DNA of 38,927 nt. Source: Albidovulum litorale. GTDB lineage: Bacteria; Pseudomonadota; Alphaproteobacteria; Rhodobacterales; Rhodobacteraceae. The notes beneath the pieces were generated by a model that saw only the letters and a program-made list of their open reading frames with translations, made no database searches and was not told the DNA's origin. Within the stretch, counting starts at the first letter, position 1; every line of letters starts with the position of its first letter. The translations under genes and the position numbers were made by a program. Shown one piece after another: positions 23,160 through 31,312 of the stretch. Location of the stretch: positions 1 to 38,927 of the forward strand of contig NZ_JAOWKZ010000006.1 in assembly GCF_025751495.1 (NCBI RefSeq). The letters run 5' to 3'.

Positions 23160-24788
23160 ATGAAGAAGCAAAGACATCTACTGGCCGGGACCCTCTTGAT
23201 GAGTATCATCTGTTCCGTTCCGGCCTTGGCACAAGATTATGATCTGGTAATCAACAATGGCCGGGTCATGGACCCGGAAACCCTGTATGACGACATCGCC
23301 AATGTCGGTATCAAGGATGGCCGGATTGTTGCGATCACCAAGGACGCGCTTACCGGTGCTGAGACGGTGGATGCGACCGGGCATATCGTGGCGCCGGGCT
23401 TCATCGACACCCATTTCCTTTGGCAGACGCCCATTGGCTACCGGGTCGGCTTGCGCGACGGCTTGACCAGCAGCATGGATGTCGAGATGGGTTGTGCGGG
23501 ATCCTATGTCGCCGCCTGGTACGAGGCGCGTGCCGGTGTGACCCAGGCCAACTATGGCTGCGCGGTCAGCCACGAATTGGCCCGAGCTATGGTACTCGAC
23601 GGGTCAACGGGCGATTTCCTGATAGACGGTCCCATTGCCGGGCTGGAAACCCGGAAGAAATCGGGCTGGAGCGTGACGCGCCCGACCCTGGAACAGGGCA
23701 ACGCGATTCTCGAAGAGATTGACAAGGGTCTGCAGGCGGGCGCGCCGGGCATCGGCAGCACCGTGGGCTATATGAGGGAGGGCGTCTCTTCCCGCGAGAT
23801 GTTCGAGGTGCAGAAGGTCGGGGCACGCTATGGCCGCCTGACTGGCGCACATACACGCTATACGCTGGGCACCGACACGACCGAGGTGAACGGCGCGCAG
23901 GAAATCATCGCAAACGCAATCGCGCTCGGCGCGCCTGCGATCGTCCTGCACTTCAACAACCCCGGCTGGCGCGTGACACACGAATTGATTTCTAGACTGC
24001 AGGAAAGGGGCCACAACATCTGGGGTGAAGTCTATCCCTACGCTGCCGGGTCCACCACGTTGAATGCCTCGTTCCTGCAGCCGGAGAGCTGGGTCGAGCA
24101 GTTGGGCAACCGCTACGAAGATACCGTGCAGGACCCGGTCACGAATGAGTACTACACCCTGGAGACATTCGAGGCCGACACCGCTTCCAATCCGACCAAG
24201 CCGATCGTCGTGTTCAAGATGCCCGCCGACGATCCGCCAAAATGGCTGACGCTGAAGGGTGTCACCGTGGCCAGCGACGCGGCTCCGGTCGAACCTCTTT
24301 TCGGCCCGTGGGATATTCCGCTGGACCAGCTCGGCAACGCCCACCCACGCTCGGCTGGCACTCGAGGCGCGACGATCCGGCTCGGTCGGGAACACAACAT
24401 CCCGATGATGCAGCTGATGTCGATCCTCAGCTACAACGCAGCCAAGCACCTGGGGGATACGGGCCTGAAGGCGATGCAGGTACGCGGCCGCATCCAGACC
24501 GGGATGGTCGCCGATATCGTGGTGTTCGATCCTGAACGCTTCACGGACAATTCGACCTACGAAAAGGGTGCCGTCCCTTCAACGGGCATGAAAGCCGTGA
24601 TCGTCAGCGGTCAGGTCACGTTGCGTGACGACAAGGTGCTTCCTGTTTTCGCCGGTCAGCCGATCCGGTTTGACCCCGAAGACAAGCCGCGCTTCGTGCC
24701 AGTCTCGGTGGAAGCGTGGAATGCCGAATTCTCGACCGGCATGCCCAGTGACTTCACGGGCGCCTTCCCGGCGAATGGCGGCAATTGA
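23160..24788 (+). CDS. N-acyl-D-amino-acid deacylase (D-aminoacylase) family, copy 1, altered metal motif
   Basis: A 542-residue amidohydrolase with a Sec signal (LLAGTLLMSIICSVPALAQ), so exported. Amidohydrolase landmarks are VINNGRVMDPET, GHIVAPGFIDTHF, MGCAGSYVAAWYEA, THTRYTL-type HTRYTL, VLHFNN, NAHPRSAG and GRIQTGMVADIVVFDP. The metal-binding HxH of the family (residues 85 and 87; His-Phe-His in copies 2 and 3) reads His-Phe-Leu, codon CTT at 23418-23420. Metal binding and activity are therefore doubtful. It is a close paralogue of the genes at 29523 and 32011 and shares segments with each. The start has only a weak ribosome binding site and lies 29 bp after an IS1380 end, so expression may depend on the IS. 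Confidence 0.88.
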   Translation: MKKQRHLLAGTLLMSIICSVPALAQDYDLVINNGRVMDPETLYDDIANVGIKDGRIVAITKDALTGAETVDATGHIVAPGFIDTHFLWQTPIGYRVGLRDGLTSSMDVEMGCAGSYVAAWYEARAGVTQANYGCAVSHELARAMVLDGSTGDFLIDGPIAGLETRKKSGWSVTRPTLEQGNAILEEIDKGLQAGAPGIGSTVGYMREGVSSREMFEVQKVGARYGRLTGAHTRYTLGTDTTEVNGAQEIIANAIALGAPAIVLHFNNPGWRVTHELISRLQERGHNIWGEVYPYAAGSTTLNASFLQPESWVEQLGNRYEDTVQDPVTNEYYTLETFEADTASNPTKPIVVFKMPADDPPKWLTLKGVTVASDAAPVEPLFGPWDIPLDQLGNAHPRSAGTRGATIRLGREHNIPMMQLMSILSYNAAKHLGDTGLKAMQVRGRIQTGMVADIVVFDPERFTDNSTYEKGAVPSTGMKAVIVSGQVTLRDDKVLPVFAGQPIRFDPEDKPRFVPVSVEAWNAEFSTGMPSDFTGAFPANGGN

Positions 24789-24807
24789 TCGCGCCGCATC
24801 CAAGCAA

Positions 24808-24843
24808 GGAGACGGGATCATGCAGTTTTTGATCTCCGTCTCC
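24808..24843 (+). promoter_or_regulatory. Intercistronic hairpin after D-aminoacylase copy 1
   Basis: GGAGACGG (24808-24815) pairs with CCGTCTCC (24836-24843), with an inner ATCA/TGAT pairing. No T-run follows. The same hairpin occurs after copy 2 (29468-29503). It is probably an mRNA-stability or attenuation element rather than a full terminator. Confidence 0.5.
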
Positions 24844-24936
24844 TGGCTGCCATTTGCCCAGATCTTCAGCGCGGGCTGTCGGTTCCGCGTTGTCAATACC
24901 GAACGGGACAGTCCCGAAACCCATCTCACAGAATAG

Positions 24937-25291
24937 CGATTCAGACGAGATTTGCAGAGCGCGTTTGCGATCGTGACGAGCTTGCGTGCGACGGCTGTGA
25001 CGACAACCTTGTGTGGCTTTCCCGCGGCTCGCAGGCGGTCAGCGAAAGTTTTCAGGATCGGGTTGTGATGGCTGGCGACGAGGGCCGCCTGGAACATGAC
25101 GTGTCGCAGCTGGCGCCGTCCGCCCCCAATGGCGCGCTTGCCGCGCATGGCACCGCTGTCATGTGCGATTGGAGCCAAGCCCGCGAGCGCGGCGGCCTGT
25201 TCACCCGAGAGTTGGCCGAGCTCGGGCATCTCGGCGATCAGCATGGTGCTGGCGACGGGACCGATCCCGGGAACGGAACGCAGGATACCGG
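24937..25291 (-). pseudogene. IS110-family (IS1111-like) transposase C-terminal fragment
   Basis: The minus strand from about 25291 encodes ILRSVPGIGPVASTMLIAEM, then LSGEQAAALAGLAPIAHDSG, RRQLRHVMFQAALVASHHN and VARKLVTIANALCKS. This is the C-terminal transposase_20 domain of IS110/IS1111 enzymes. The upstream DEDD half is missing, and the native stop is lost where the fragment meets the duplicated D-aminoacylase flank at 24936. It is therefore cut on both sides. Confidence 0.8.
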
Positions 25292-25292
25292 A

Positions 25293-26639
25293 TTAGTTTA
25301 AGTTGTTTTTGTAGATTATTCCGTCTTTCATGATCAAGTCGAAGTTGGCCTCCGCGTCGCCGACGAGATCGAGGTTTTCTAGCGGATTGCCGTTGACGAG
25401 AATCAAGTCAGCCAATGCGCCCGCCTTCACTACCCCTAGCTCCCCCGGATAGGGGTCGCGTGGACCGGAAAGCTTTAATAACTGGGCATTGTCGTGTGTT
25501 GCCATTTTCAGCACTTCAAAGGGCGTGAACCAGCGCTTCATCTTGGCCAATAACTTGCCTTGTTTTGCCGCAAGTCCTGCATCGAAAAGCACGTCTGTAC
25601 CCCAGGCGATTTTTGCGCCGTGTTTCTTGGCATATCCGTAAACGATGTCTGTGCCCGCAGTCACAGTTACAAATTTTGCTCTATTGGGCGAGCCCTCAGG
25701 AAAGGGAATGGCATCCTCATCATCGAGAATGGGTTGCATGCTGAGCCATGCACCTTTTTCAACCAAGAGTTTGATTACATCTTCACCCAACAGGTGTCCA
25801 TGCTCAATGCTCTTCACACCTGCTTCCAAGGCCTGTTTGACGGCCGTGTCCGTAAAGGCATGTACCGCGATGTAGGTATTCCAAGTGTTGGCGACCTCCA
25901 CGAGGGCGCTCATTTCAGCAAATGTGTATTGGGTTACATCTAATGGGTCGAAGTCTGATGACACCCCGCCGCCGGCCATCACTTTGAGCTGGGACGCGCC
26001 CTGGCGCAAGATTTCTCGCGACCGCTTAATTACCTCGGGCACCCCGTCCGCTATTATCCCAACACCTGCTTGCTGAAGATAATCCAGAGGTTGCCCAGGA
26101 TTCTCGGGCACAGCCAAAGGTGCACGATAGTCCCCATGACCCGAAGTCTGGGATATCACCGCCCCAGAAGGGTAGATGCGTGGTCCGTTTATAAGCCCTT
26201 CATCAGTCGCCTTCTTGATTGAAAAGACATTTCCACCAATATCGCGAACAGTGGTAAACCCTCTCATTAAGGCGCCCTCGTTCGCTATAGCCCCTTTAAA
26301 ACTCATGTAGGCCAGATCATTTGTCATCAACTCAGCCACAGAAAGCGTCGCAAACAACGAGTGCCAATGGGCGTCGATCAGCCCTGGCATCAGCGTGCGG
26401 CCGCCTCCGTCGATGACCGTGCCACCCGCGATCGCCAACGGTTCGGTCGACACTGCGGTAATCAGGTTATCCGTGACCACGACATTGGCGTTCATGATCA
26501 GGGTTTCGTTGACGCCGTCAAAGACGTTCACATTCGTGAACAGGATCGGCCCGGAGGCGTCCTGAGCTGCCACCGGCAGGGCGACGCTCATGGCGACGGC
26601 AAGCGCCGCAGTCGAGGTCTTTGGGTTTAGTTTTCGCAT
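25293..26639 (-). CDS. Exported amidohydrolase, imidazolonepropionase/Xaa-Pro dipeptidase-like
   Basis: A 448-residue metal-dependent hydrolase with a Sec signal (TSTAALAVAMSVALPVAAQ). The metal set is visible in order: HxH in GLIDAHWHSL, the bridging Lys in QLKVMAGGGVSSDF, His in YIAVHAFTD, His in SIEHGHLL, and Asp in IAWGTDVLF. This pattern is shared by prolidase-like, carboxypeptidase-like (lysine/arginine) and ochratoxinase-like members, all of which cut C-terminal amide bonds of small substrates. It is the last gene of the minus-strand hydrolase cluster. Its stop codon is followed at once by an IS110 fragment. The 3' two thirds look less G+C-rich than the 5' third. Confidence 0.88.
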   Translation of the reverse strand: MRKLNPKTSTAALAVAMSVALPVAAQDASGPILFTNVNVFDGVNETLIMNANVVVTDNLITAVSTEPLAIAGGTVIDGGGRTLMPGLIDAHWHSLFATLSVAELMTNDLAYMSFKGAIANEGALMRGFTTVRDIGGNVFSIKKATDEGLINGPRIYPSGAVISQTSGHGDYRAPLAVPENPGQPLDYLQQAGVGIIADGVPEVIKRSREILRQGASQLKVMAGGGVSSDFDPLDVTQYTFAEMSALVEVANTWNTYIAVHAFTDTAVKQALEAGVKSIEHGHLLGEDVIKLLVEKGAWLSMQPILDDEDAIPFPEGSPNRAKFVTVTAGTDIVYGYAKKHGAKIAWGTDVLFDAGLAAKQGKLLAKMKRWFTPFEVLKMATHDNAQLLKLSGPRDPYPGELGVVKAGALADLILVNGNPLENLDLVGDAEANFDLIMKDGIIYKNNLN

Positions 26640-26726
26640 TGGACGTCCCCCGTTGTCGATGCAGTGAGTTCGGTAAAGAGTTCAATCTGGCTGTGCAGGA
26701 TCGCCCCTCCACCGAACCCGTGGCTC

Positions 26727-28235
26727 TTACTCAGCCGGTTTGTCGAACACAGACCCGGAGAGGTCGAATTCATCGACCGCCCCGTCGCCCCGAATGAAGA
26801 TCCGGTGGTTGAACCGCACGAAGTTGAGTTCGCCAGACGGATCTTCGAGCAATTCACCAAGGGCGCCCTCGTTCGGGCCTTCGGTGATGATGAAATAGCC
26901 CTCGGCCGTGTTGGCCACATTGGCAGGCGCGGGATCCGCTCCGCTGGTCAATGCGGAGAACTGCACAAACACATATTTGTCGCCCTCTTTGCGGATCTCG
27001 ATGTTTTGGGAATTCCCCTTGAAGACGCCGACGAAGGGATCGAGCACAGCCGGATCAACGCCCGCGGCGACCGGAGAGTCGGCCTCGATGCCCGTGAAGG
27101 CTTTGACCATTTTGTCCGCAATTTTGCTGTAGGCTTCGACACCGCGATCGCTGTGGACCATGATCACCACGGCAAAGTCGTGTTCCGGGATCAGCTTTAG
27201 AAAAGACCGCGTGCCGGGCCAATTCCCCCCGTGGAAGGGGCTGGTGGCGCCGTCGTAGTCATGGACGAACCATGTCAGTCCGGTAAACTCGCCGACCGAA
27301 GCGTCGACTGCCGGAGCGTGGGCATAGTCCAGCGCTTCCATGGACAACAGCTGGTTCCCGGCGGCGTCCTTGCCGTCCAGCTGAAAGCGGGCGTATTTCA
27401 GCATGTCGGTAACCGTCGACCGGATTCCGCCGGAGGCTGCGGACTCTCTGATCAACGGAATGTAGTACGGCTTGAGATCACTGATGCTGCCTTCGCCGTA
27501 GATCGGCGGATGGCCCCATGCGTAATCTTTGGCCGGCGGGGTGGGGTCGTAGTTGAAGGATGACGACTCCATGCCGAGCGGGGTGAGCAGGTTCTCTTCG
27601 ATCAGGTCCTCGATCGGCTTTCCGCCGACATGCGACACCACATGGGTCGCGAAGGTGATGCTGGTGTTGTTGTACATCCAGGTTTGACCGAACGGATAGA
27701 TCTGCTCGACGTAAGCCGCCTGGAGCATGACCTTCTCGCTGATCGACCCGCCCGGAGGAACAGGAAGGAACCCATGGTCGCCATACCAGCCAGCGTGATG
27801 GTGGAACAGGTCAACGACCCGCGCTTTCGACGTTGCGTCGGGATCCGCGACCCTCCACCACGGTAGGAGGTCGACGACACGCGCGTTCAAATCCAGCTCG
27901 CCCCGTTCGGACAGCTGCAGGGCCACTGTCGACAGGAAGGTTTTGGTCACAGAGCCAATTTGAAATTGCGTATCAGGGGTAACGGGCTCTCCGGTGGTTA
28001 CGTTCGTGACACCGAGGCCGGCGCCGTAGGAGTTGGGCCCATGGATGACCCCGACACCAAGTCCCGGGATCTTCAGTTCCTTGATCAGTTCAGAAGCTTC
28101 GGCGAGCACCGCATCAAAGGTCGCCTGGCCCTCTTCCTGCGTCATGACCCGCGGAGTCTGCTGCGCAAGCGCCGGCTGAATGGCGAGTGATGACGAAACC
28201 GTTAAGGTGCACAATAGTTTACCTAAGTTATTCAC
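26727..28235 (-). CDS. Class C beta-lactamase-fold serine hydrolase (S12), exported
   Basis: A 502-residue protein. The GTG at 28235 (read as MNNLGKLLCT) is chosen because AAGGA lies 7 bases upstream; a longer frame to 28325 has no such site. A Sec signal (SSSLAIQPALAQ) precedes the S12 domain. The nucleophile is Ser95 in FQIGSVTKTF (SxxK, Lys98), Tyr188 lies in WMYNNTS (YxN), and a His-Gly-Gly motif in PFHGGNWPG takes the place of KTG. The C-terminal ~110 residues form a lipocalin-like extra domain (VGVFKGNSQNIEIRKEGDKY). Such proteins act as D-peptidases, esterases or amidases more often than as beta-lactamases. It is a cluster gene with the class A-like gene just upstream. Confidence 0.88.
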   Translation of the reverse strand: MNNLGKLLCTLTVSSSLAIQPALAQQTPRVMTQEEGQATFDAVLAEASELIKELKIPGLGVGVIHGPNSYGAGLGVTNVTTGEPVTPDTQFQIGSVTKTFLSTVALQLSERGELDLNARVVDLLPWWRVADPDATSKARVVDLFHHHAGWYGDHGFLPVPPGGSISEKVMLQAAYVEQIYPFGQTWMYNNTSITFATHVVSHVGGKPIEDLIEENLLTPLGMESSSFNYDPTPPAKDYAWGHPPIYGEGSISDLKPYYIPLIRESAASGGIRSTVTDMLKYARFQLDGKDAAGNQLLSMEALDYAHAPAVDASVGEFTGLTWFVHDYDGATSPFHGGNWPGTRSFLKLIPEHDFAVVIMVHSDRGVEAYSKIADKMVKAFTGIEADSPVAAGVDPAVLDPFVGVFKGNSQNIEIRKEGDKYVFVQFSALTSGADPAPANVANTAEGYFIITEGPNEGALGELLEDPSGELNFVRFNHRIFIRGDGAVDEFDLSGSVFDKPAE

Positions 28236-28348
28236 TGGGTTTTCCTTTGCCTTGGAGTTTTCACTGGATTTCTGCTGTTGGTGAAACGATGGTTGTTCCC
28301 AACGAGTTCTGTCTTCGCCGTGCAAGATTGCCCTAGCAGAGCCTGCAA

Positions 28349-28377
28349 GGCGAAGTTTCCCCGTTTACTGCTTCGCC
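28349..28377 (-). terminator. Hairpin at the end of the class A-like gene
   Basis: GGCGAAG (28349-28355) and CTTCGCC (28371-28377) pair around a 15-base loop that includes the stop codon of the class A-like gene. There is no T-run. It may slow or attenuate read-through into the class C-like gene. Confidence 0.35.
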
Positions 28378-29363
28378 ATCTGCCCGACGTGGAAGTAGTC
28401 GAACAGCGACCGTGCGACCTCTGCAATGGCCCGATCCCTGTCCGCCTCGGATGTCTCGCTGCTCTTGGTGAACACGGCGACGGCAAACCGACGGCCGTCG
28501 GGGAGCGTGATATAGCCGACGTCATTGGCCACTCCCCCTATGGTTCCGGTCTTGTGCGCCACGGGCGTTCCCCTCGGCAGCAGCCCCTTGAGCCGGGCAG
28601 CGCCGGTGCGCGTGCGCGACATGACATCGAGCAGGAAGTCGCGGCTCTCTGCGCTTGTCGCCGTGCCGCTGTCGATGGCAAGCAGGAGTTGCAGCATCGC
28701 AAGGGGCGTTGCGTGGTCGCGGGGATCCGCCTCGAAGTCCAGATTGCGGTCACCCATGATCGTCATGAGTTCCGGTCGGGTCACAAAGGCCTCCATGGCG
28801 ACTTTCATCGTGGCCGGTCCCGGCAGGCCATAGAATTCCCCGATGATCTCGCCAGTCGTCCGATCGACCCTGAAATCGGTGATCCCGAGCCTGCGCAGAT
28901 ATTCGGTCACTGCCGCCGGTCCGCCCGCCAGACCCATCGAGATGTCGGTCGCCGTGTTGTCGCTCTCCGTGATCATGATCTCGATCAGGTTCGCCACCGA
29001 AAGCTGAAGCCCAGGGTGCACGAATGTGTCGCTCAGCGCAGCATCCCCGATCATCATCATGTCGGGTGTGACCTCGACCATCTGGTCGAGGCTGAGTTCG
29101 CCTTTGTCGACGCGATCCAATACCGCAGCGGCAATCGCAACCTTGTAGGTGCTGGCCATGGCAAAGGTTTCATCGCCATTGAACGCGATAACCTCGTCGC
29201 TGCCGATTTCCTGCGCCGCAAAGCCGATGCGCCCCGCAAGCTTCGTCGCGACCCGCTCGATCGCGGCTCCAACGGACTGTCCGTCCGCTGTCTGGCCGTA
29301 TGCCGGGCCGAAGCTGGCCGCCGCGGAAACCGCAAGGGCCATGATGGTGTTTCGAAATTTCAT
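28365..29363 (-). CDS. Class A beta-lactamase-like serine hydrolase, exported, lacking the usual ExxLN
   Basis: A 332-residue protein with GGAGA upstream of the ATG at 29363 and a Sec signal (NTIMALAVSAAASFGPAYGQ). Class A landmarks are Ser71 in MASTYKVAIA (SxxK), SDN at 134-136 (ITESDNTATD) and KTG at 271-273 (VAHKTGTIGG). Where TEM-type enzymes have RLDRWEPELN, this protein has RVDRTTGEII, so the deacylating Glu166 aligns with Thr. About 30-35 extra residues follow before DHATPLAML. A penicillinase mechanism is therefore uncertain; another acyl-transfer or hydrolase role is possible. It lies downstream of D-aminoacylase copy 2 in the same direction. Confidence 0.82.
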   Translation of the reverse strand: MKFRNTIMALAVSAAASFGPAYGQTADGQSVGAAIERVATKLAGRIGFAAQEIGSDEVIAFNGDETFAMASTYKVAIAAAVLDRVDKGELSLDQMVEVTPDMMMIGDAALSDTFVHPGLQLSVANLIEIMITESDNTATDISMGLAGGPAAVTEYLRRLGITDFRVDRTTGEIIGEFYGLPGPATMKVAMEAFVTRPELMTIMGDRNLDFEADPRDHATPLAMLQLLLAIDSGTATSAESRDFLLDVMSRTRTGAARLKGLLPRGTPVAHKTGTIGGVANDVGYITLPDGRRFAVAVFTKSSETSEADRDRAIAEVARSLFDYFHVGQMAKQ

Positions 29364-29467
29364 TTTCGTTCTCCCTATTCTGTGAGATGGGTTTCGGGAC
29401 TGTCCCGTTCGGTATTGACAACGCGGAACCGACAGCCCGCGCTGAAGATCTGGGCAAATGGCAGCCA

Positions 29468-29503
29468 GGAGACGGAGATCAAAAACTGCATGATCCCGTC
29501 TCC
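29468..29503 (-). promoter_or_regulatory. Intercistronic hairpin between D-aminoacylase copy 2 and the class A-like gene
   Basis: The same GGAGACGG/CCGTCTCC stem as at 24808, lying in the 159-bp gap between two co-directional genes. This was presumably its original place. It could set relative expression of the two genes. Confidence 0.5.
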
Positions 29504-29522
29504 TTGCTTGGATGCGGCGCGA

Positions 29523-31151
29523 TCAATTGCCGCCATTCGCCGGGAAGGCGCCCGTGAAGTCACTGGGCATGCCGGTCGAGAATTCGGCATTCCACGCTTC
29601 CACCGAGACTGGCACGAAGCGCGGCTTGTCTTCGGGGTCAAACCGGATCGGCTGACCGGCGAAAACAGGAAGCACCTTGTCGTCACGCAACGTGACCTGA
29701 CCGTTAACGATCACGGCTTTCATGCCCGTTGAAGGGACGGCACCCTTGTCGTAGGTCGAATTGTCCGTGAAGCGTTCGGGGTCAAAGACCACGATATCGG
29801 CAACCATCCCGGTCTGGATGCGGCCGCGTTCCTGCATCGCCTTCAGGCCCGTATCGCCCAGATGCTTGGCCGCGTTGTAGCTGAGGATCGAGATCAGCTG
29901 CATCATCGGGATGTTGTGTTCCCGACCGAGGCGGATCGTAATACCCCGGGTGCCAGCCGCGCGGGGATGGGTGTTGCCGAGCTGGTCCAGCGGGATATCC
30001 CACGGGCCGAAAAGAGGTTCGGGAGGAAGCGCGTCGCTGGCCACGGTAACGCCCTTCAGCGTCAGCCATTTCGGCGCATCTTCTTCGGGCATCTTGAATA
30101 CGACGATCGGCTTGGTCGGATTGGCGGCCATGTCGGTCTTGAATGTCTCCAGGGTGTAGAAATCCCCCGTGACCGGATCCTGCACGGTATCCTCATAGCG
30201 GTTGCCCAATTGCTCGACCCAGCTCTCCGGCTGCAGGAACGACGCATTCAACGTGGTGGACCCGGCAGCATAGGGGTAGATTTCACCCCAGATGTTGTGG
30301 CCCTGTTCCTGAAGCCCAACAATCATTTGCTGGGCAAGCCGCCAGCCGGGGTTGTTGAAGTGAAGAACAATCGCCGGGGCACCCAGCGCCAGGGCATTGG
30401 CGATGAGTTCCTGCGCTCCGTTGTTCTCGGTCGTGTCGGTGCCAAGCGTATAGCGTGTATGTGCGCCAGTCGGGCGGCCATAGCGTGCGCCAACCTTCTG
30501 CACCTCGAACATCTCGCGGGAAGAGACGCCCTCCCTCATATAACCCACGGTGCTGCCAATGCCGGGTGCGCCCGCCTGCAGACCCTTGTCAATCTCTTCG
30601 AGAATCGCATTACCCTGTTCTAGGGTCGGGCGCGTCACGCTCCAGCCCGATTTCTTGCGGGTTTCCAAAGCAGCAATGGGACCGTTTATCAGAAAATCGC
30701 CCTCTGCCCCGTCGAGCACCACCGCGCGGGCCAATTCGTGGCTGACCGCGCAGCCATAGTTGGCCTGGGTCACACCGGCACGCGCCTCGTACCAGGCGGC
30801 GACATAGGATCCCGCACAGCCCGCCTCGAAATCCATGCCGCTGGTCAACCCGTCGCGCAAGCCGACCCGGTAGCCGATTGGCGTCTGCCAGTGAAAATGG
30901 GTGTCGATGAAGCCCGGCGCCACGATGTGGCCGGTGGCATCCACCGTCTCGGCACCCGTCAGCGCGTCCTTGGTGATCGCGGCAATCCGGCCATCCTTGA
31001 TACCGACATTGGCGATGTCGTCATACAGGGTTTCCGGGTCCATGACCCGGCCGTTGTTGATCACCAGATCATAGTCTTGTGCCAAGGCCGGAACGGAGCA
31101 CATGACACTTAGCAAGAAGGTCCCGGTCAGGATATGTTTTTGATTCTTCAT
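29523..31151 (-). CDS. N-acyl-D-amino-acid deacylase (D-aminoacylase) family, copy 2
   Basis: A 542-residue exported amidohydrolase. The ATG at 31151 (MKNQKHILTG) has GGAG 6 bases upstream; longer in-frame extensions are unsupported. A Sec signal (LTGTFLLSVMCSVPALAQ) precedes the domain. The HxH motif is intact (His85, His87 in GFIDTHFHWQ). A Cys in EAGCAGSYVAAW lies where D-aminoacylases carry a metal-bridging Cys, and VLHFNN, NTHPRAAG and GRIQTGMVADIVVFDP follow. The family hydrolyses N-acyl-D-amino acids to acid plus D-amino acid. It belongs to the minus-strand cluster, between the DUF3299 gene and the class A-like gene. Its last ~175 coding bases and 3' flank are apparently identical to those of copy 1. 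Confidence 0.9.
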   Translation of the reverse strand: MKNQKHILTGTFLLSVMCSVPALAQDYDLVINNGRVMDPETLYDDIANVGIKDGRIAAITKDALTGAETVDATGHIVAPGFIDTHFHWQTPIGYRVGLRDGLTSGMDFEAGCAGSYVAAWYEARAGVTQANYGCAVSHELARAVVLDGAEGDFLINGPIAALETRKKSGWSVTRPTLEQGNAILEEIDKGLQAGAPGIGSTVGYMREGVSSREMFEVQKVGARYGRPTGAHTRYTLGTDTTENNGAQELIANALALGAPAIVLHFNNPGWRLAQQMIVGLQEQGHNIWGEIYPYAAGSTTLNASFLQPESWVEQLGNRYEDTVQDPVTGDFYTLETFKTDMAANPTKPIVVFKMPEEDAPKWLTLKGVTVASDALPPEPLFGPWDIPLDQLGNTHPRAAGTRGITIRLGREHNIPMMQLISILSYNAAKHLGDTGLKAMQERGRIQTGMVADIVVFDPERFTDNSTYDKGAVPSTGMKAVIVNGQVTLRDDKVLPVFAGQPIRFDPEDKPRFVPVSVEAWNAEFSTGMPSDFTGAFPANGGN

Positions 31152-31312
31152 TGGTGTCTCCATTTCAATCTTGGTTTCTATTGATGGCTTTAGCACTAGC
31201 CGGGCGATCGTCTTGAATGCGCCCTTGGCGAATTCTTCTTTCCTGGATGCGGCGCCGCCCGGCTTCGCCAACATCTCCCGTTCTCCGGGGTTAGGGCCGG
31301 GCCATTCCCACC

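Noticed and set aside
28365-29363. Labelling this gene as a resistance-conferring class A beta-lactamase
   Set aside because: SxxK, SDN and KTG are present, but the Glu166 motif does not align and the neighbours are catabolic hydrolases; activity on beta-lactams is unproven.
28278-29732. A 484-codon plus-strand open frame
   Set aside because: It lies antisense to the class A-like gene and the end of D-aminoacylase copy 2; His/Arg-rich composition is typical of a reverse-strand shadow.
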